This document shows, piece after piece, positions 62,533-64,000 of a stretch of DNA of 64,000 bases. Within the stretch, counting starts at the first letter, position 1; each line of letters opens with the position of its first letter. The stretch is from Neobacillus mesonae (GTDB lineage Bacteria; Bacillota; Bacilli; Bacillales; Cytobacillaceae), in contig NZ_JAMBNQ010000004.1 in assembly GCF_023715155.1 (NCBI RefSeq), positions 124,001-188,000 of the forward strand. Reading direction: 5' to 3'. A model generated the notes under the pieces. It was not told where the DNA came from and made no database searches. It worked only from the letters and a program-made list of their open reading frames with translations. The translations under genes and the position numbers were made by a program.

Positions 62533-63105
62533 ATGAATGAGAATTCAGTTCAACAAGCCTTTCAAATTTGTTCGTATTTGCTCAGCTACCCCGATCAGGA
62601 ATTTTGGGAAACACTTCCGGAAGTTGAGGATGAGTTGAAAGGATTAACCAATCCTGTTAAAGAAGAACTGCAGCAATTTTTTACGAAATCCCTAGATTTG
62701 ACTTATGAAGAACTTGTCTCTTCCTATATCTCCACTTTTGATTTTGGCAAAAAAACCAATCTGTACATTACGTATATGACGAATGGTGAACAGCGTGAAC
62801 GCGGCATGGATCTTTTATTTTTGAAAAACTATTACAAATTACATGGATTTGATGTAACTGATAAGGAACTGCCTGACTACTTGCCGGTAATGCTTGAATT
62901 CGCCAGTCAAGTAAATAGAGACACGATGAAACCAATTTTTGAACGATATTTGGCTAATATTTTTGAGGTTACTAACCACTTAGATCCTGAAAACAACCTT
63001 TATGCTCACATCATGAAATCAATAATATTAGCTCTCGAAGAAGCAGGCATTAAAAAGTCTGTACGCAGGAGTGATGAAATATGTTTGAACAATTTTTATG
63101 GGTAG
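62533..63105 (+). CDS. narJ: Nitrate reductase molybdenum cofactor assembly chaperone
   Basis: 190 residues, helical TorD/NarJ-type chaperone. SYLLSYPDQEFWETLPEVED and SSYISTFDFGKKTNLYITYM followed by ERGMDLLFLKNYYKLHGFDV are typical NarJ motifs. It guides cofactor insertion and membrane attachment of NarGH and is not part of the final enzyme. It lies 68 bases after narH and overlaps narI by 25 bases. The ribosome site is AAAGCAGGTGAAACC. Confidence 0.94.
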   Translation: MNENSVQQAFQICSYLLSYPDQEFWETLPEVEDELKGLTNPVKEELQQFFTKSLDLTYEELVSSYISTFDFGKKTNLYITYMTNGEQRERGMDLLFLKNYYKLHGFDVTDKELPDYLPVMLEFASQVNRDTMKPIFERYLANIFEVTNHLDPENNLYAHIMKSIILALEEAGIKKSVRRSDEICLNNFYG

Positions 63106-63770
63106 TTCTCCCCTATATCGTCCTGACCATTTTTATTGGCGGGCATATTTACCGGTACCAGCGGGACCAGTTTGGCTGGACCTCTAAATCCAGTGAATTG
63201 TTAGAGAAGAAATTACTCCGTGTAGGAAGTAATTTGTTTCATTGGGGAATTATCTTCGTATTTTTCGGCCATGTCATGGGGTTATTAATTCCTGTCGAAG
63301 TATACGAATCTATGGGAGTTTCCGAACATCAATACCATTTAATTGCCCTTATTGGCGGGGTTCCTGCTGGAATCGCGGCTGCCATCGGCATTTTGATTCT
63401 CTGCTACCGGCGGATAACGGTGAAAAGATTAATTTCAACAAGTTCTAAAGGAGATTGGATTTCCCTCTTCTTCTTAACCATTGTGGTTTTATCAGGTATT
63501 TCTGCAACATTTTTAAATGTTGATTCGAATGGGTTTGATTATCGGACAACAATCGGACCATGGTTAAGAGGTATCTTAACCTTCAGGGCTGATGCAGGTC
63601 ATATGGCAAGCGTTCCTGTTTGGTTTAAAATCCACATTCTTGCAGTATTGGGTGTATTCGCCGTATGGCCATTTACCCGCCTGGTTCATGTGTTTAGTGT
63701 GCCGCTCCGTTACTTAAATCGTAGTTATGTCATTTATCGTAAACGCAGTCCTAAGCACCAAAGTTTTTAA
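63081..63770 (+). CDS. narI: Respiratory nitrate reductase gamma subunit (cytochrome b)
   Basis: 229 residues, five membrane segments. NarI holds two b hemes and takes electrons from menaquinol. FIGGHIYRYQRDQFGWTSKS is the family signature and the His residues in FIGGHIYRY, NLFHWGIIFVFFGHVMG and VWFKIHILAV fit the heme ligands. It overlaps narJ by 25 bases and closes the narGHJI operon; terminator at 63778-63795. Confidence 0.95.
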   Translation: MFEQFLWVVLPYIVLTIFIGGHIYRYQRDQFGWTSKSSELLEKKLLRVGSNLFHWGIIFVFFGHVMGLLIPVEVYESMGVSEHQYHLIALIGGVPAGIAAAIGILILCYRRITVKRLISTSSKGDWISLFFLTIVVLSGISATFLNVDSNGFDYRTTIGPWLRGILTFRADAGHMASVPVWFKIHILAVLGVFAVWPFTRLVHVFSVPLRYLNRSYVIYRKRSPKHQSF

Positions 63771-63777
63771 ATGAAAT

Positions 63778-63795
63778 GGGGCCGCTTTTGGCCCC
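63778..63795 (+). terminator. Rho-independent terminator of narGHJI
   Basis: GGGGCC (63778-63783) pairs with GGCCCC (63790-63795), followed by TTTACC. Confidence 0.72.
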
Positions 63796-63815
63796 TTTAC
63801 CAAATAGTGCGCCGC

Positions 63816-64000
63816 TTAAGTAAAGTACTCCAATTTAGCTTTTGGAAAAAACTTTTCCATGTAAGTATATAGGTGGTTCTTAATATCCTCTTCCTCTTCT
63901 TTTTGATAAATATATTTACCAATTCCATATTTGCCCCATTTATATCTTCTGGCTGTTTCATCTAATTCTAATTTTGTCATCGGATAATTTTTCTCAATTA
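63816..64000 (-). CDS. splB: Spore photoproduct lyase, C-terminal part (runs off the window)
   Basis: Only the last about 60 codons are present, ending at TAA 63816-63818. The frame reads LELDETARRYKWGKYGIGKY, then IYQKEEEEDIKNHL and FFPKAKLEYFT. The RRYKWGKYGIGKYIY segment followed by a PxAxLEYFT-type end is the C-terminal signature of radical-SAM spore photoproduct lyase, which repairs UV-induced thymine dimers on germination. The radical-SAM motif itself is beyond the window edge. It converges with narI. Confidence 0.72.
   Translation of the reverse strand, partial: IEKNYPMTKLELDETARRYKWGKYGIGKYIYQKEEEEDIKNHLYTYMEKFFPKAKLEYFT

Overview
The window is chromosomal DNA from an endospore-forming member of the Bacillaceae, probably a Neobacillus- or Mesobacillus-like Bacillus relative. 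The reasons are the small acid-soluble spore proteins SspN, SspO, SspP and Tlp, spore coat (CotF-like) and GerP-like genes, a spore photoproduct lyase, low GC, AGGAGG ribosome sites, and the B. subtilis-like order plsY / CoA-binding protein / parE-parC and yneN-sspN-tlp-yneP-yneQ. The genus is inference.

Layout. 0-9 kb: 5' end of an iron-containing alcohol dehydrogenase, two coat genes, a short MltG-like exported protein, purine nucleoside phosphorylase, an NmrA-like reductase, DUF3219 and luciferase-like genes, DUF3231, and xerS behind a promoter that overlaps an 11-bp inverted repeat. 9-16 kb: a decayed PH-domain gene, a MarR-controlled heterodimeric ABC exporter, an M20 amidohydrolase and an exported protein. 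16-30 kb: parEC, a soluble histidine kinase, plsY, a non-coding repeat zone, a HesB/IscA-like gene with an in-frame UGA, yneQ, yneP, a double-AAA SpoVK-like ATPase and spore genes. 30-37 kb: aconitase, sspO, sspP, then the selenium genes selA, a SelW-like gene and selD. 37-47 kb: threonine catabolism (kbl-tdh), nitronate monooxygenase, guanine riboswitch with xpt-pbuX, an ABC-F ATPase and CBO0543-family membrane proteins. 47-53 kb: a degraded zone with broken MATE, GNAT and integrase genes and repeats. 53-64 kb: TerC-like and MFS transporters, a ResA-like redox pair and the narGHJI nitrate reductase operon behind an FNR-type promoter, ending in a spore photoproduct lyase.

The most interesting theme is selenocysteine. 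Three genes (HesB/IscA-like at 24.3 kb, SelW-like at 36.0 kb, selD at 36.2 kb) each have one in-frame TGA exactly where family members carry a redox Cys or Sec. Each TGA is followed 22-36 bases later by a hairpin whose apical loop begins with G, as bacterial SECIS elements do. selA and selD are next to them; selB and selC are not seen in the window. ORF callers will split or miss all three selenoprotein genes.

The second theme is non-coding structure: a 21-bp tandem repeat, an array of four palindromic GCGGA units, an array of TGTCTTTAA/TTAAAGACA hairpins, and a diverged ~190-bp dispersed repeat in two copies whose shared hairpin shows a compensatory base-pair change.
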